This document shows positions 9,381 to 19,959 of a DNA stretch of 64,000 bases, in pieces. The stretch's first letter is position 1. Each line of letters opens with the position of its first letter. The position numbers and the translations under genes were made by a program. The notes below the pieces were generated by a model. It searched no databases and was not told the origin of the DNA. It worked only from the letters and a program-made list of their open reading frames with translations. Source of the stretch: Rhodophyticola porphyridii (GTDB taxonomy: Bacteria > Pseudomonadota > Alphaproteobacteria > Rhodobacterales > Rhodobacteraceae); assembly GCF_003688285.1 (NCBI RefSeq), contig NZ_RCNT01000005.1, positions 11,106 to 75,105 on the forward strand. Reading direction: 5' to 3'.

Positions 9381-9395
9381 TTAAGAACCGGTTAG
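9381..9395. promoter_or_regulatory. CtrA-like site TTAA-N7-TTAG
   Basis: TTAAGAACCGGTTAG is one base short of the CtrA consensus TTAA-N7-TTAA. It lies 29 bp before the sulfotransferase-like gene at 9425 and 140 bp before recA. With one mismatch in a fairly AT-rich promoter region it may be chance. Confidence 0.35.
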
Positions 9396-9424
9396 CGTAG
9401 GAAAAATCAGACAAGGGTGTGATC

Positions 9425-10030
9425 ATGTTATTGTTCTGGAAGCAAAAACTGGTTCTTTTCGCAGTACCCAAAACCGGCACGACGGCGTTGGAGGCGGCAT
9501 TGCTGCCCCATGCCAGCGCGGCGATCCTAGATCCGCCGGGCATGAAACATGTCTCCGTCAGCCGCTACCGCAACATGCTTGCGGGATTCTTCGAACAGCG
9601 CGGCCGCCATGAAATGGAAACTATGGCGGTGATGCGCGAGCCCATATCCTGGCTCGACAGCTGGTACAGGTATCGCCGCCGCCCGCAACTGGCCGGCAAG
9701 GACAATTCGACCGAGGGGGTCGATTTTGACGGTTTCATCACCGCCTGGCTGACGGACAATCCGCCCGCATTCGCCAATATCGGATCACAGGCCCGGTTTC
9801 TGCGCGACGGGGATGCGGCCTGCGGGGTTACCCATCTGTTTCGCTATGACCGGCTGGAGGAAGCGGTCGATTTTCTCGAAACCCGGCTCGGCGCGGATCT
9901 GGCCCTGCCCCGGCGCAATGTTTCTCCAGAAATGGCGGTGGATCTGTCCCCGAAACTGGAGAAACGGCTGCGCAGCGAACGGTCGGCGGAATTCGATCTC
10001 TGGGCCTGGCTCACGGAACGGCGACCCTAG
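9425..10030 (+). CDS. Sulfotransferase-like P-loop protein
   Basis: A 201-residue protein beginning MLLFWKQKLVLFAVPKTGTTALEAALL. The VPKTGTT segment is the PAPS-binding loop pattern of sulfotransferases, and MAVMREPISWLDSWYRY has the R-E/D-P..R..S layout of the 3'-phosphate binding strand and helix in that fold. It is shorter than characterised sulfotransferases. Homologues in Rhodobacteraceae are sometimes labelled gamma-glutamyl kinase, which these motifs do not support. GTG at 9419 is in frame, but AAGGG is spaced correctly only for the ATG at 9425. It diverges from recA, with a CtrA-like site upstream. The acceptor substrate is unknown. Confidence 0.75.
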   Translation: MLLFWKQKLVLFAVPKTGTTALEAALLPHASAAILDPPGMKHVSVSRYRNMLAGFFEQRGRHEMETMAVMREPISWLDSWYRYRRRPQLAGKDNSTEGVDFDGFITAWLTDNPPAFANIGSQARFLRDGDAACGVTHLFRYDRLEEAVDFLETRLGADLALPRRNVSPEMAVDLSPKLEKRLRSERSAEFDLWAWLTERRP

Positions 10031-10090
10031 TCAGATACACCTCGGGCCAATGATCCTGGCCGCGTGGCCGGCCATCGGCCGGCCCCTGGC

Positions 10091-12505
10091 TCAATGCAAC
10101 TGGCGTTGCACCGTCGCCGTCAGGTCCGAGAGCGAGAACGGTTTGGGCAGGAAGACCGAATTCGGGATCTCTTCGCTGGTCTTGTCCAGTGCGTCCTCCG
10201 CATAGCCCGAGACGAACACGACCTTCACCCCAGGCCGATCCTTGAGTGCAAGGCGCACCCAGCTTGGTCCATCCATTCCCGGCATCACGACATCGGTCAC
10301 GAAGACATCCACGGAGAGCGCCGAATCGCGCAGCGTTTCCAACGCCTCCTCCGCATTCTCCGCCTCCAGCACCGTATATCCGCGCAGCCGCAGAGCACGG
10401 GAGGCAAAGGCGCGCACCGGGGCTTCGTCTTCGACCAGCAGAACGACCCCGTCACCCGGCGCGGCCGGACCGGTGTCCTGCTCCGCTTCGGGCGCTTCAG
10501 GCTCTGCCGGGGCCGGCGGCTGTGCTATCCGCTCCGGAACCGCCGTCGCCGGACGCTCCGATGGAACGGGGGACTCCTCCGCCGCCGGATGATCATGGGC
10601 CGGACAGTAGATCGTGAAGGTCGTGCCCTTGCCGATCTCGCTGTCAACGAAGATGTAGCCGCCCGTCTGCTTGATGATCCCGTAGACCATGGACAATCCA
10701 AGGCCCGTGCCCTCACCGACGCCTTTCGTGGTGTAAAACGGCTCAAATATGCGTCTGACCTTGTCGGCGGGAATCCCCGAGCCCTCATCTCGGACAGTGA
10801 TCGAAACGTATTGCCCGGGCGGCACCACCGCCTCATCCCGGCTGAGCGCTTCGCGGAGCCGGACCATCCGGGTCTCCACATGGATCGCGCCGCCATCGGG
10901 CATCGCATCACGCGCGTTCACCACAAGATTCATCATGACCTGATCGAGCTGTCGGGAATCGGCCCGGATTGGCAACAGGGCCGGGTCATGGGACAAATGT
11001 AGTTGCACCTTTTCTCCCACCAGCCGGTTCAGAAGATGGGTCAGGTCCCCCATCGTATCGCGCAGGTCGAGAAGCTCGGGCTGCAGCGTCTGCTTCCGCG
11101 AAAAGGCCAGCAATTGCCCCACCAGACTGGCCGCGCGGTTGGCGTTCTGGTTGATCTGCACGAGATCCCCGTAATCCGGATCGCCCTGATCGTGGCGCAG
11201 CAGCAGCAGGTCGCAATGCCCGGTGATCGCGGTCAAGAGGTTGTTGAAATCATGGGCCACGCCGCCAGCCAGTTCGCCGATGGCCTGCATTTTCTGGCTC
11301 TGGACGAATTGCTGCTCCAGCGTCTTCAACTCGGTCGCGTCATGCATCACCGCAAGCAGCGAGGGGCCTTTGCTGGTGGCGATGCGTCCTAGGGTGATCT
11401 GCAGGAAGCAATCCTCGTCCCGGCGTTTGGCGCGCACCACTTCGGGCCGGTTGGGAATACGTTCCTCCAGCGTGTCGCGGATCCAGTCTTCGATCGGGCG
11501 GCCGAGCCCCTCCACCAGGTTCGACAGAAACGGCCCCTCCCCCGGCGAAAGACCCAGAAGTGTCTGCGCATGCTGGTTGAAGGCCAGAACCTCGCCATCG
11601 CCGCCGATATGGACAAGCGCGACAGGCAATGCCTCGAACGCGCGGGCCGCCACGCCCTCGTCACCGATACTCCCGCTGACGCAGGCGGGCACCAGATAAA
11701 TCTCGCGCCGCCCATCGCCGGCCCTGATTTCAACCGGGGTTACGTCAATCGTGCCCGTTTCGGTCCGCAGGCTCCGCCGCTGACCGGGGATCAGGGGCAG
11801 TTGCCTGAAAACTTGCGACAGGCTTCGTGCCCGGCGCCCGAGCGTGTCGCGCATCGCATCGTTCATCGACAGGATCGTGTCATTCTGGCTGACCACCATC
11901 ATCGGCAGGGCGATGTGATCGCCGCTGCGATTGGTGCTCTCAACGCTTTCATCCAGCCGCCAGAGCGTTCCCTTTCCGACGCGATATGCCGTAACCCGGA
12001 CGTGACCCTTGCGGGTTACCACGGTTTCCCGCGCCATCCTGGTGCGCGAAAGGGTGGTCTCCTGCCGGAACACCACCGCCGGCGCATTTGCAAGCAGGCC
12101 GCTGAGCGCGCGCGACATGGGCTGGCCCGCGCGGTCTCCGAACCGGTCCGTCGCCGAGATGTTCTGGGCAAGAACCAGCCCCTGTTCGTCGGTGCAGAAA
12201 CACGGCGCCGGATCAAGCTCAATCAGTGAAATCGCCTGTATGAGCGCGCGACGCTCCCCGGATTTTCCAAGATGGGTCCTTGCCATCAGCATCAGCGCCA
12301 GAACCGCGATCGAACCGGACGCGGCAAAGAGCAAAAGCGCCCCGAGCGGGGACGGCACGAACCAGCCGGCGGCGGCACATATCGCGGCCATACCGAACAG
12401 CAGCCATGGCTGACGCGGGGCCGCTCCGAGGGGAACCCGCATCTTGCCGGGCTCCAAAGCCTGATCCGCCACAGTCAACCTCCAATCCGATTCGGTGTCT
12501 CCCAT
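10091..12505 (-). CDS. cckA: Hybrid sensor histidine kinase CckA
   Basis: An 804-residue hybrid kinase. Two hydrophobic helices (about residues 33-49 and 54-74) anchor it in the membrane. PAS-like regions (about 90-390) follow, then an H box [20 protein letters not shown] with the phospho-accepting His at 418. The ATPase domain contains [18 protein letters not shown] and [13 protein letters not shown] Pro/Ala-rich linker leads to a C-terminal receiver domain with the phospho-accepting Asp at 738 ([11 protein letters not shown]). This order and the H box match CckA, which feeds phosphate through ChpT to CtrA. A perfect CtrA-type site, TTAA-N7-TTAA, lies 15 bp before the start codon, suggesting feedback. 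The rsmB-like gene lies 64 bp upstream on the same strand. Confidence 0.95.
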   Translation of the reverse strand: MGDTESDWRLTVADQALEPGKMRVPLGAAPRQPWLLFGMAAICAAAGWFVPSPLGALLLFAASGSIAVLALMLMARTHLGKSGERRALIQAISLIELDPAPCFCTDEQGLVLAQNISATDRFGDRAGQPMSRALSGLLANAPAVVFRQETTLSRTRMARETVVTRKGHVRVTAYRVGKGTLWRLDESVESTNRSGDHIALPMMVVSQNDTILSMNDAMRDTLGRRARSLSQVFRQLPLIPGQRRSLRTETGTIDVTPVEIRAGDGRREIYLVPACVSGSIGDEGVAARAFEALPVALVHIGGDGEVLAFNQHAQTLLGLSPGEGPFLSNLVEGLGRPIEDWIRDTLEERIPNRPEVVRAKRRDEDCFLQITLGRIATSKGPSLLAVMHDATELKTLEQQFVQSQKMQAIGELAGGVAHDFNNLLTAITGHCDLLLLRHDQGDPDYGDLVQINQNANRAASLVGQLLAFSRKQTLQPELLDLRDTMGDLTHLLNRLVGEKVQLHLSHDPALLPIRADSRQLDQVMMNLVVNARDAMPDGGAIHVETRMVRLREALSRDEAVVPPGQYVSITVRDEGSGIPADKVRRIFEPFYTTKGVGEGTGLGLSMVYGIIKQTGGYIFVDSEIGKGTTFTIYCPAHDHPAAEESPVPSERPATAVPERIAQPPAPAEPEAPEAEQDTGPAAPGDGVVLLVEDEAPVRAFASRALRLRGYTVLEAENAEEALETLRDSALSVDVFVTDVVMPGMDGPSWVRLALKDRPGVKVVFVSGYAEDALDKTSEEIPNSVFLPKPFSLSDLTATVQRQLH

Positions 12506-12520
12506 TTCGCAATCAAATGC

Positions 12521-12535
12521 TTAAACGGGTCTTAA
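12521..12535. promoter_or_regulatory. CtrA box TTAA-N7-TTAA at the cckA start
   Basis: TTAAACGGGTCTTAA matches the full CtrA binding consensus exactly. It lies 15 bp before the cckA start codon and downstream of the rsmB-like stop codon at 12570. Its closeness to the start codon would favour repression or a very short leader. Confidence 0.65.
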
Positions 12536-12569
12536 AATCGGCGTGCGACCGCCAGCTTTTCCTAAATTT

Positions 12570-13742
12570 TTAAGCTGTGGAGGTGGCCTGCGTCAACTCG
12601 GCCATGAAAAACCCGTCCGACGCGGTCAGTGGGGTCTCGGTATGCCGCTCGCTCAGAACCCAGCCAGGCGTGCGGGCAAGGAAGGCTTCAACCTGTTTCT
12701 CATTCTCCGAATGCAGGAGTGAGCAGGTCATGTAGACAAGCGATCCGCCGGGGCGCACCAGCCGGGCGGCCCGATCCAGAATATCGGATTGCAGCCGTTG
12801 CAGATCCGCCAGCCGCTCCGGTGTCAGCCGCCATTTCGCTTCGGGATCCCGCCGCCATGTCCCGCTGCCGGAGCATGGAACATCCGCAAGCACCAGATCG
12901 AACGGACCCGCGCGTGTCAGCGCGGATGTTTCCCGTGCAATCAGCCGAACCCCTGCGCGGCTCGCGCGCGCGGGCAGATCGGCCATGCGCGCCGGATTAG
13001 CGTCATGCACAACGATCTCCGCCTCGGAACGGGCGGCAATGGCCAGCGCCTTTCCGCCGCCGCCCGCGCAGTAGTCGAGGATGCGCCCGGCCACCGGCCA
13101 GTCCACCGCTGCGCAGGCCCGCTGTACCGACAGATCCTGCAGTTCCACCAGCCCATCCTGATAGGCCTGCGCGTGCCGCACGCCGCGCGCGCCGGAGACC
13201 ACTTCGATCGCGGTCTCGCATCCCGGAACCGCCCGGGCCCCGATCCCGCTTGAAGCCAGAAGCGCAACTGCTTCATCTACCGTGGTTTTTCTCAGATTGG
13301 CCCGCAGATACACAGGCGCGCGTTGCGCCATGGCGCGCGCCAGATCCGGCAGGTCGGTACCGAAGCTCTGCCGCAGCGCGGGCAACAGCCAGCCGGGCAG
13401 ATCGGCCAGCACATCCGGCGCCTGCACGGGGATCGAGGCTTCGGCCGGGCTCAAAACAGGCGGCGCGAACCCCTGTCCGGTGAAGATCGGCTCCGGGGCC
13501 AGACCGTTCAACCGGATCAGACCGAGCACGAGGCCGCGGCCGGTCTCCGCTCCGCCAAGCGCCGCACAGCGATCCTTGCAGCGCAGCACGTCGAACACAT
13601 GGTCGCGCACCGCGGCGCGGTCTTTCGATCCGGCATATCGCGCCCCCCGGGCCCACCCCGTCAGCGCCTTTTCCACGGGCACATGCTGCAACCAGCGATC
13701 CAGAACGGTCATCGCTGCGGCATATCGCGCTTCGGGGGTCAC
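12570..13742 (-). CDS. RsmB/NOP-family rRNA m5C methyltransferase
   Basis: A 390-residue SAM-dependent RNA methyltransferase of the RsmB (Fmu/NOL1/NOP2) family, which makes 5-methylcytosine in 16S rRNA. The N-terminal helical NusB-like region covers about residues 1-135. The catalytic domain has the SAM motif ILDYCAGGGGKALA, motif IV DVPCSGSGTWRRDPEAKW and motif VI MTCSLLHSENEKQV, so both family cysteines are present. It is somewhat shorter than E. coli RsmB (429 aa). It lies between guaB and cckA on the same strand, with 31 bp to guaB. The family is certain; the exact target base is inferred from homology. Confidence 0.9.
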   Translation of the reverse strand: MTPEARYAAAMTVLDRWLQHVPVEKALTGWARGARYAGSKDRAAVRDHVFDVLRCKDRCAALGGAETGRGLVLGLIRLNGLAPEPIFTGQGFAPPVLSPAEASIPVQAPDVLADLPGWLLPALRQSFGTDLPDLARAMAQRAPVYLRANLRKTTVDEAVALLASSGIGARAVPGCETAIEVVSGARGVRHAQAYQDGLVELQDLSVQRACAAVDWPVAGRILDYCAGGGGKALAIAARSEAEIVVHDANPARMADLPARASRAGVRLIARETSALTRAGPFDLVLADVPCSGSGTWRRDPEAKWRLTPERLADLQRLQSDILDRAARLVRPGGSLVYMTCSLLHSENEKQVEAFLARTPGWVLSERHTETPLTASDGFFMAELTQATSTA

Positions 13743-13773
13743 GTTATTACATCAAGATTGGCCGGCATCACGC

Positions 13774-15270
<1,497 letters not shown>

Positions 15271-15335
15271 TCATGGGGCGCGCCGAAGGGAAACCCCCAA
15301 ATCTGGTACGCCCCGGCTTTGGCGAAATTGCCACG

Positions 15336-16052
15336 TCACTCCGCATCCTCGACAGGCTTGAAGCCGGTGGCGACGACGAATTTCTCAGAACTGTCGGCAC
15401 GGCTCGCCGCCGGTTTCACATTGGCCACCTTGGCGAACCGCTGCTTGAGCCGCTTCTGCAACGTCCCCTCGGCGCCGCCGGCCAATACCTTGGCGACGAA
15501 GGTGCCGCCCTCCTCCAGCACGTCGAAGGCCAGTTCCGCCGCCGCCTCACACAAGGCGATGATCCGCAAATGGTCGGTCTGCTTGTGCCCCGAAGCCGCT
15601 GCAGCCATGTCGCTCATCACCACATCGGCTTTGCCGCCAAGCCAGGCTTTCACCTGCGCGTCCGCCCCGTCTTCCATGAAATCGAGCTGGAAAATCTCGG
15701 CCCCGGCAATCGGCTCGACCGGCTGCAGGTCAAGCCCGATGACCCGGCCCACCGCCTTGCCCGGGCGTTGGCCCAGGGCGTTGACCCGCTTCACCGCCAC
15801 CTGACACCAGCCGCCCGGTGCACATCCCAGATCAACCACCCGCGCTCCGGGCACCAGAAACCGGTACTTGTCGTCGAGTTCGGAGATCTTGAACGCCGCG
15901 CGCCCGCGATACCCCTCCGCCTGGGCCCGTTTCACATACGGGTCGTTCAACTGCCGTTCAAGCCACAGGGTCGAGCTGAGCTTGCGCCCCCGAGCGGTCT
16001 TCACCTTCACCCGCAAATCGCGCTGCCCGCGCCCGCTTGTGCCCTTCGCCAT
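15336..16052 (-). CDS. rlmE: 23S rRNA (uridine-2'-O)-methyltransferase RlmE (FtsJ)
   Basis: A 238-residue FtsJ/RrmJ-type enzyme that methylates the ribose of U2552 in the 23S A-loop. The basic N terminus ([20 protein letters not shown]) precedes [13 protein letters not shown], the SAM loop [38 protein letters not shown] and [12 protein letters not shown]. These provide the K-D-K-E catalytic residues of the family. It has an N-terminal extension of about 20 residues compared with E. coli. It lies 107 bp upstream of guaB and 130 bp downstream of the Ppx/GppA gene, all on the minus strand. Confidence 0.95.
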   Translation of the reverse strand: MAKGTSGRGQRDLRVKVKTARGRKLSSTLWLERQLNDPYVKRAQAEGYRGRAAFKISELDDKYRFLVPGARVVDLGCAPGGWCQVAVKRVNALGQRPGKAVGRVIGLDLQPVEPIAGAEIFQLDFMEDGADAQVKAWLGGKADVVMSDMAAAASGHKQTDHLRIIALCEAAAELAFDVLEEGGTFVAKVLAGGAEGTLQKRLKQRFAKVANVKPAASRADSSEKFVVATGFKPVEDAE

Positions 16053-16182
16053 GTTGCGCTTGAGCTCCTTGCCTCAGTGTTTCAAAAATCATCCCGACGG
16101 AGACCTCGCGGCCGAACCGCGCGCGTCCCGCCCCGGTGCATGACGACCTCGCCGGATCCCGGGCAAGGCTCGGACGCCATTT

Positions 16183-17340
16183 CTATAGCGGACCATCCTC
16201 CAGAACACCATCGGAGGACATCTGCGCATAAAGCAGCCCCTCCCGCAGGCCCCTGTCGGCCACGCTCAGCCGGTCAGTGGGCCAGGCGCGCAGCAGCGCC
16301 TGCAGTATCGCCGCGCCCGACATGATGAGGGTCTGCCGGTCCCGTCCGATCCGAGGGTCCTTGCGCCGGCCTTCGGGGCCAAGGCTCAGATATCCCTGAA
16401 TGACCGTGTCGATCTGATCGGAGGTCATCCGGAGCCCGTCCACCTTGTTGCGGTCGTAGCGCCGCAAGCCCAGATGGCTGGCCGCCACGGTCGTGACCGT
16501 CCCGCTGGTGCCGATGATCTGGAATCCCTCGCGGGCCTGATCCGCCGCATCGTCATAGGGCGAGAAATCCGCCAGCTGTTCCTCGAAGTACCAGCTCATG
16601 AGCGCGTAGCGCGCGCTGTCGTCGGTCACGTCCGAATACATGTCCTTCAACGTCGCCACGCCCAGTGGCACGGAGATCCAGTCCACCACCTTGGCGCGCG
16701 GAAAAACCGTATCCTCGTGATCGAAGCCCTGATGCAGCCGCATGATCGCGCGGGGCCGTTCCAGCGCGGGCACCCGGCTCAGATCGATCCAGACGAGCTC
16801 GGTCGAGCCGCCGCCGATGTCGACGACCAGCAATTGCTCGGTCCGGGTGGACACCAGCGGCGCGCAGGAGACCACGGCCAGCCGCGCTTCCTCCTCCGGC
16901 TCGATGATCTCCAGCTCCAGCCCCGTGTCCCGCTTGACCACATTGATGAAATCGCGCGCATTGACCGCACGCCGGCAGGCTTCCGTCGCCACCAGGCGGG
17001 CGCGGCGCACATCGTGCTGGCCAAGCTTGCGCTGACAGATCTTCAGGGCGCCGACCGCGCGCGCCATGGAGCTTCGCGACAGCCGGCCCGACGCCTCAAG
17101 CCCATGGCCCAACTGCACGGATTTCGAGAATGAGTCCACCACGTGCAGCTGATTGCCCTTGGGCTGCGCAATCAGCATGCGACAGGAATTGGTGCCCAGA
17201 TCCAGCGCGGCATAGAGATCCGCGGGATCGGGGCGATTGTCCGCAGCGGATCTCCGTTCGACAGGCGGGGCCGCCACCGGGCTGACCGGGGCGACGGGTC
17301 TGGGGAACGGGCCGCCACCGTGAACACGCTTGCGTGACAT
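16183..17340 (-). CDS. Ppx/GppA phosphatase family protein
   Basis: A 385-residue member of the exopolyphosphatase/guanosine pentaphosphatase family (ASKHA fold). The Pro-rich N terminus of about 40 residues leads to the phosphate-1 motif YAALDLGTNSCRMLIA. ATEACRRAVN and the phosphate-2 motif LLVVDIGGGSTELVWI follow, then GTSGTVTTVAA and SGAAILQALL. It is shorter than E. coli Ppx (513 aa) and lacks the C-terminal HD-like extension, as is common in Alphaproteobacteria. Whether it acts on polyphosphate or pppGpp cannot be told from sequence. It is transcribed toward rlmE and guaB. Confidence 0.9.
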   Translation of the reverse strand: MSRKRVHGGGPFPRPVAPVSPVAAPPVERRSAADNRPDPADLYAALDLGTNSCRMLIAQPKGNQLHVVDSFSKSVQLGHGLEASGRLSRSSMARAVGALKICQRKLGQHDVRRARLVATEACRRAVNARDFINVVKRDTGLELEIIEPEEEARLAVVSCAPLVSTRTEQLLVVDIGGGSTELVWIDLSRVPALERPRAIMRLHQGFDHEDTVFPRAKVVDWISVPLGVATLKDMYSDVTDDSARYALMSWYFEEQLADFSPYDDAADQAREGFQIIGTSGTVTTVAASHLGLRRYDRNKVDGLRMTSDQIDTVIQGYLSLGPEGRRKDPRIGRDRQTLIMSGAAILQALLRAWPTDRLSVADRGLREGLLYAQMSSDGVLEDGPL

Positions 17341-17576
17341 CGGCCCCTCCGAATGATCAAGTTGTCCCGAATGTAGCGACCCGCTCGTGAACTCACAATG
17401 CTCTTGCTCGCCCTCAACATCATCATGAGAATTATGACAGCCCGCGGCGCTGGCCTGAGCCCGCCTCAGCGCCTAAGGTTCGGCCGGGGTCGTTCCGGCC
17501 CCAATTGATGTCGAAAACAGGCCCGGTGGGCAGGTCAGCCGCCCATATGGTGACGGCCAGAGATAAGGATTCGCCC

Positions 17577-17888
17577 ATGCCCGCCGTCACCATCGTTTAC
17601 TGGCGTGATATCCCGGCCCAGATCATCGTGGGCAAGGGGCGGCGCGGGTCGAAGGCCCCCCTCCCCGAGCGGTTCGAACAGGCGATCGACCGCTGCGCGA
17701 TGAAGGTCGGCGCCAAGGACGATGACGCGTATCTGGCCGATTGGCGCAAGGCCGAGCCGTTCGAGGTTGAGGGCGCGCCGGACGAAATCGCGGCGACGCA
17801 GGCCAAGCTTCTGGACCGAACCTACGATCAGGACCGCCTGAAAACGCTGATCGCCAATGACGGATGGGAAAGCGGCAAGACCGCGTGA
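17577..17888 (+). CDS. 'Virulence factor' family small protein in C1 cluster
   Basis: A 103-residue protein beginning MPAVTIVYWRDIPAQIIVGK, followed by KAPLPERFEQAIDRCAMKV and YLADWRK. This matches the small family named 'virulence factor' (PF13769) as I remember it. The name gives no function. AAGGA before the ATG at 17577 fixes the start; a longer open frame from 17505 has no site. It is the first gene of a plus-strand run and ends 34 bp before the methylenetetrahydrofolate reductase homologue. The context suggests a helper role in corrinoid/folate one-carbon metabolism. Confidence 0.75.
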   Translation: MPAVTIVYWRDIPAQIIVGKGRRGSKAPLPERFEQAIDRCAMKVGAKDDDAYLADWRKAEPFEVEGAPDEIAATQAKLLDRTYDQDRLKTLIANDGWESGKTA

Positions 17889-17922
17889 TCCCATGCGCCC
17901 GACATCACCCCTGGAGAGATTG

Positions 17923-18852
17923 ATGGCCCTGTTGAACTTCAAGCGCACCGCCGCCGCAATGCCCGCACCGCCGGTCAACCCCGAACTGGAGGCATTTCTG
18001 GACGGCTATTCGATCGAGGTGATGCCCCGCACCGCAGAGAAGGTCGAGGATTTCCGCGCGCTCCTGCCCGAAGGGACCCGCGTCTACATCGCCCATATCG
18101 AGGGCACACCGATTGACGACATGGTGGCGACCGCCGCGCGTCTTGCCGCCAATGGCTATGCGGTGATGCCGCATTTCCCTGCCCGCATCATCGCCGACAA
18201 GGCAACGCTTGCCGACTGGATCGCCCGCTATCAGGGCGAGGCGGGCGTCGATCAGGCGCTGCTTCTGGCCGGCGGCCCGCCAAAGCCCCTCGGCGCGTTC
18301 CACAGCTCCATGCAGTTGATGGAAACGGGTCTGTTCGACAAGGCGGGCTTCAAGCGTCTGCATGTTGCCGGGCATCCAGAGGGCAATCGCGACATCGACC
18401 CCGACGGCGGCGACGCCATGGTGATGGAGGCGCTTCGCTGGAAACAGGATTTTGCCGACCGCACCGATGCGGAAATGGCGCTGGCCACGCAATTCGCGTT
18501 CGAGGCCGCACCGGTGATCGCATGGGCCGATCGCCTTTCCGCCGAAGGTATCCGCCTGCCGATCCATATCGGTATCGCGGGGCCCGCCAAGCTGCAGACC
18601 CTGATCCGCTTCGCCATTGCCTGCGGGGTTGGCCCGTCGCTCGATGTGCTGCAGAAGCGGGCCAAGGACGTCACCAAGCTGCTCTTGCCGTTCGAGCCTC
18701 TGGACATCCTGACGAAACTGGCCGCGCACAAGGCCGCCAATCCGGATTTCAATATCGAGGCGGTCCATTTCTTCCCCTTGGGTGGCATCAAGACGAATGC
18801 CCAGTGGGCCATCGATCACGGGGGCGCCTCGACCCGCCCCGCCAATCTCTGA
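17923..18852 (+). CDS. Methylenetetrahydrofolate reductase homologue
   Basis: A 309-residue TIM-barrel protein of the MetF superfamily. It begins MALLNFKRTAAAMPAPPVNP with GGAGAG a few bases upstream. Segments include YIAHIEGTPIDDMVATAARLAANG, PHFPARIIAD, the FAD/folate-site region LLLAGGPPKPLGAFHSSMQL and the late IHIGIAGPAKLQTLIRFA. Classical MetF has PHLTC and GD(I/L)P in these places, so this is a divergent branch. Such branches occur in methylotrophic gene sets, where the enzyme probably oxidises methyl-THF to methylene-THF. It is followed after 12 bp by a methyl-THF:corrinoid methyltransferase, which supports that direction of flux. Confidence 0.85.
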   Translation: MALLNFKRTAAAMPAPPVNPELEAFLDGYSIEVMPRTAEKVEDFRALLPEGTRVYIAHIEGTPIDDMVATAARLAANGYAVMPHFPARIIADKATLADWIARYQGEAGVDQALLLAGGPPKPLGAFHSSMQLMETGLFDKAGFKRLHVAGHPEGNRDIDPDGGDAMVMEALRWKQDFADRTDAEMALATQFAFEAAPVIAWADRLSAEGIRLPIHIGIAGPAKLQTLIRFAIACGVGPSLDVLQKRAKDVTKLLLPFEPLDILTKLAAHKAANPDFNIEAVHFFPLGGIKTNAQWAIDHGGASTRPANL

Positions 18853-18864
18853 ACAGGAACATCC

Positions 18865-19830
18865 ATGACCCGCACTGTCCTTGAGTCCAAATCCAAAACC
18901 GTCGTTATCGGCTTTGACGAACCGTTCTGCGTGATCGGCGAACGGATCAACCCCACCGGACGCAAGCTGCTGGCCGCTCAGCTTGAAGCAGGGGATTTTT
19001 CCACCGTAGAGAAGGACGCGCTGGAACAGGTGGCCTGTGGCGCGATGGTGTTGGATGTGAATGCGGGCGTCGTCTACAACTCCAACCCCAACCCCAACGA
19101 GACCGAACCGCCGCTCATGGGCAAGATGATCGAGCTCGTTCAGGGGCTTGTGGATGTTCCTTTATGCATCGACAGCTCCGTTCCCGGCGCGCTGGAAAAG
19201 GGGCTCGAACTCGCCGAGGGCCGCCCGCTTCTGAACTCGGTCACCGGAGAGGAGGAGCGGCTGGAGGCGATCTTGCCGCTCGTGAAGAAATACAACGTGC
19301 CGGTGGTTGCGATCTCGAATGACGATACCGGCATCTCCGAAGATCCGGATGTGCGCTTCGCCGTCGCCAAGAAAATCGTAGAACGGGCCGCCGATTTCGG
19401 CATCCCGGCCCATGATATCGTGGTCGACCCGCTGGTGATGCCCGTCGGCGCCATGGCCACTGCCGGGCGGCAGGTGTTCACGCTGGTGGCGAAACTGCGT
19501 GAAGAACTGGGCGTAAATACCACCTGTGGCGCGTCGAATATCTCTTTCGGCCTGCCCAACCGGCACGGCATCAACGCCGCTTTCCTGCCGATGGCGATCG
19601 GGGCGGGAATGACCAGCGCCATCATGAACCCGGTACGCCCGGTGGAGATGGAGGCGGTGAACGCCGCGAATTTCCTGATGAACCACGATCCGAATGGCGG
19701 CAAATGGATCGGCTTTGCCAAGGTTCTGGAGGCCGTGAAGGAGGGCATGCCCTTCCCCGAGGCGGCAAAGGCCGCGATTGCATCGGGTGCGGGTCGCAGC
19801 GGGCGCCGTGGCGGGCGCAGACGGGCGTGA
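18865..19830 (+). CDS. Methyltetrahydrofolate:corrinoid methyltransferase (MtgA/MeTr-like)
   Basis: A 321-residue pterin-binding TIM-barrel enzyme that moves a methyl group between a corrinoid protein and tetrahydrofolate. FCVIGERINPTGRKLLAAQL, VLDVNAG, LCIDSSVP, PLLNSVTGEEE and CGASNISFGLPNR are the family's pterin- and corrinoid-facing motifs. It resembles MtgA of glycine betaine demethylation. After the expected end of the barrel there is an extra basic tail, GRSGRRGGRRRA. A similar Arg-rich tail ends the activator protein two genes downstream. Its partner methyltransferase (MttB/MtgB type) and corrinoid protein are not in this window. Confidence 0.88.
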   Translation: MTRTVLESKSKTVVIGFDEPFCVIGERINPTGRKLLAAQLEAGDFSTVEKDALEQVACGAMVLDVNAGVVYNSNPNPNETEPPLMGKMIELVQGLVDVPLCIDSSVPGALEKGLELAEGRPLLNSVTGEEERLEAILPLVKKYNVPVVAISNDDTGISEDPDVRFAVAKKIVERAADFGIPAHDIVVDPLVMPVGAMATAGRQVFTLVAKLREELGVNTTCGASNISFGLPNRHGINAAFLPMAIGAGMTSAIMNPVRPVEMEAVNAANFLMNHDPNGGKWIGFAKVLEAVKEGMPFPEAAKAAIASGAGRSGRRGGRRRA

Positions 19831-19959
19831 GCGGGAGGGATCGGCCAGCCGGGCCGGTCGTGCGGCCCCGAAACCGCATGTTGACCAAACCATATCTAGG
19901 GCGGAACACTCCGCAGGACGCAGCCGCGGAGAGAGCATGCCCCCTCGCCAACCCGGTCG

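Noticed and set aside
9425-10030. Gamma-glutamyl kinase
   Set aside because: Homologues may carry this label, but the protein has a sulfotransferase-type loop and none of the amino acid kinase motifs.
17341-17576. Cobalamin riboswitch before the corrinoid cluster
   Set aside because: I looked for a B12-box-like sequence and saw none; only a short GGCCGG/CCGGCC hairpin near 17480 is present.
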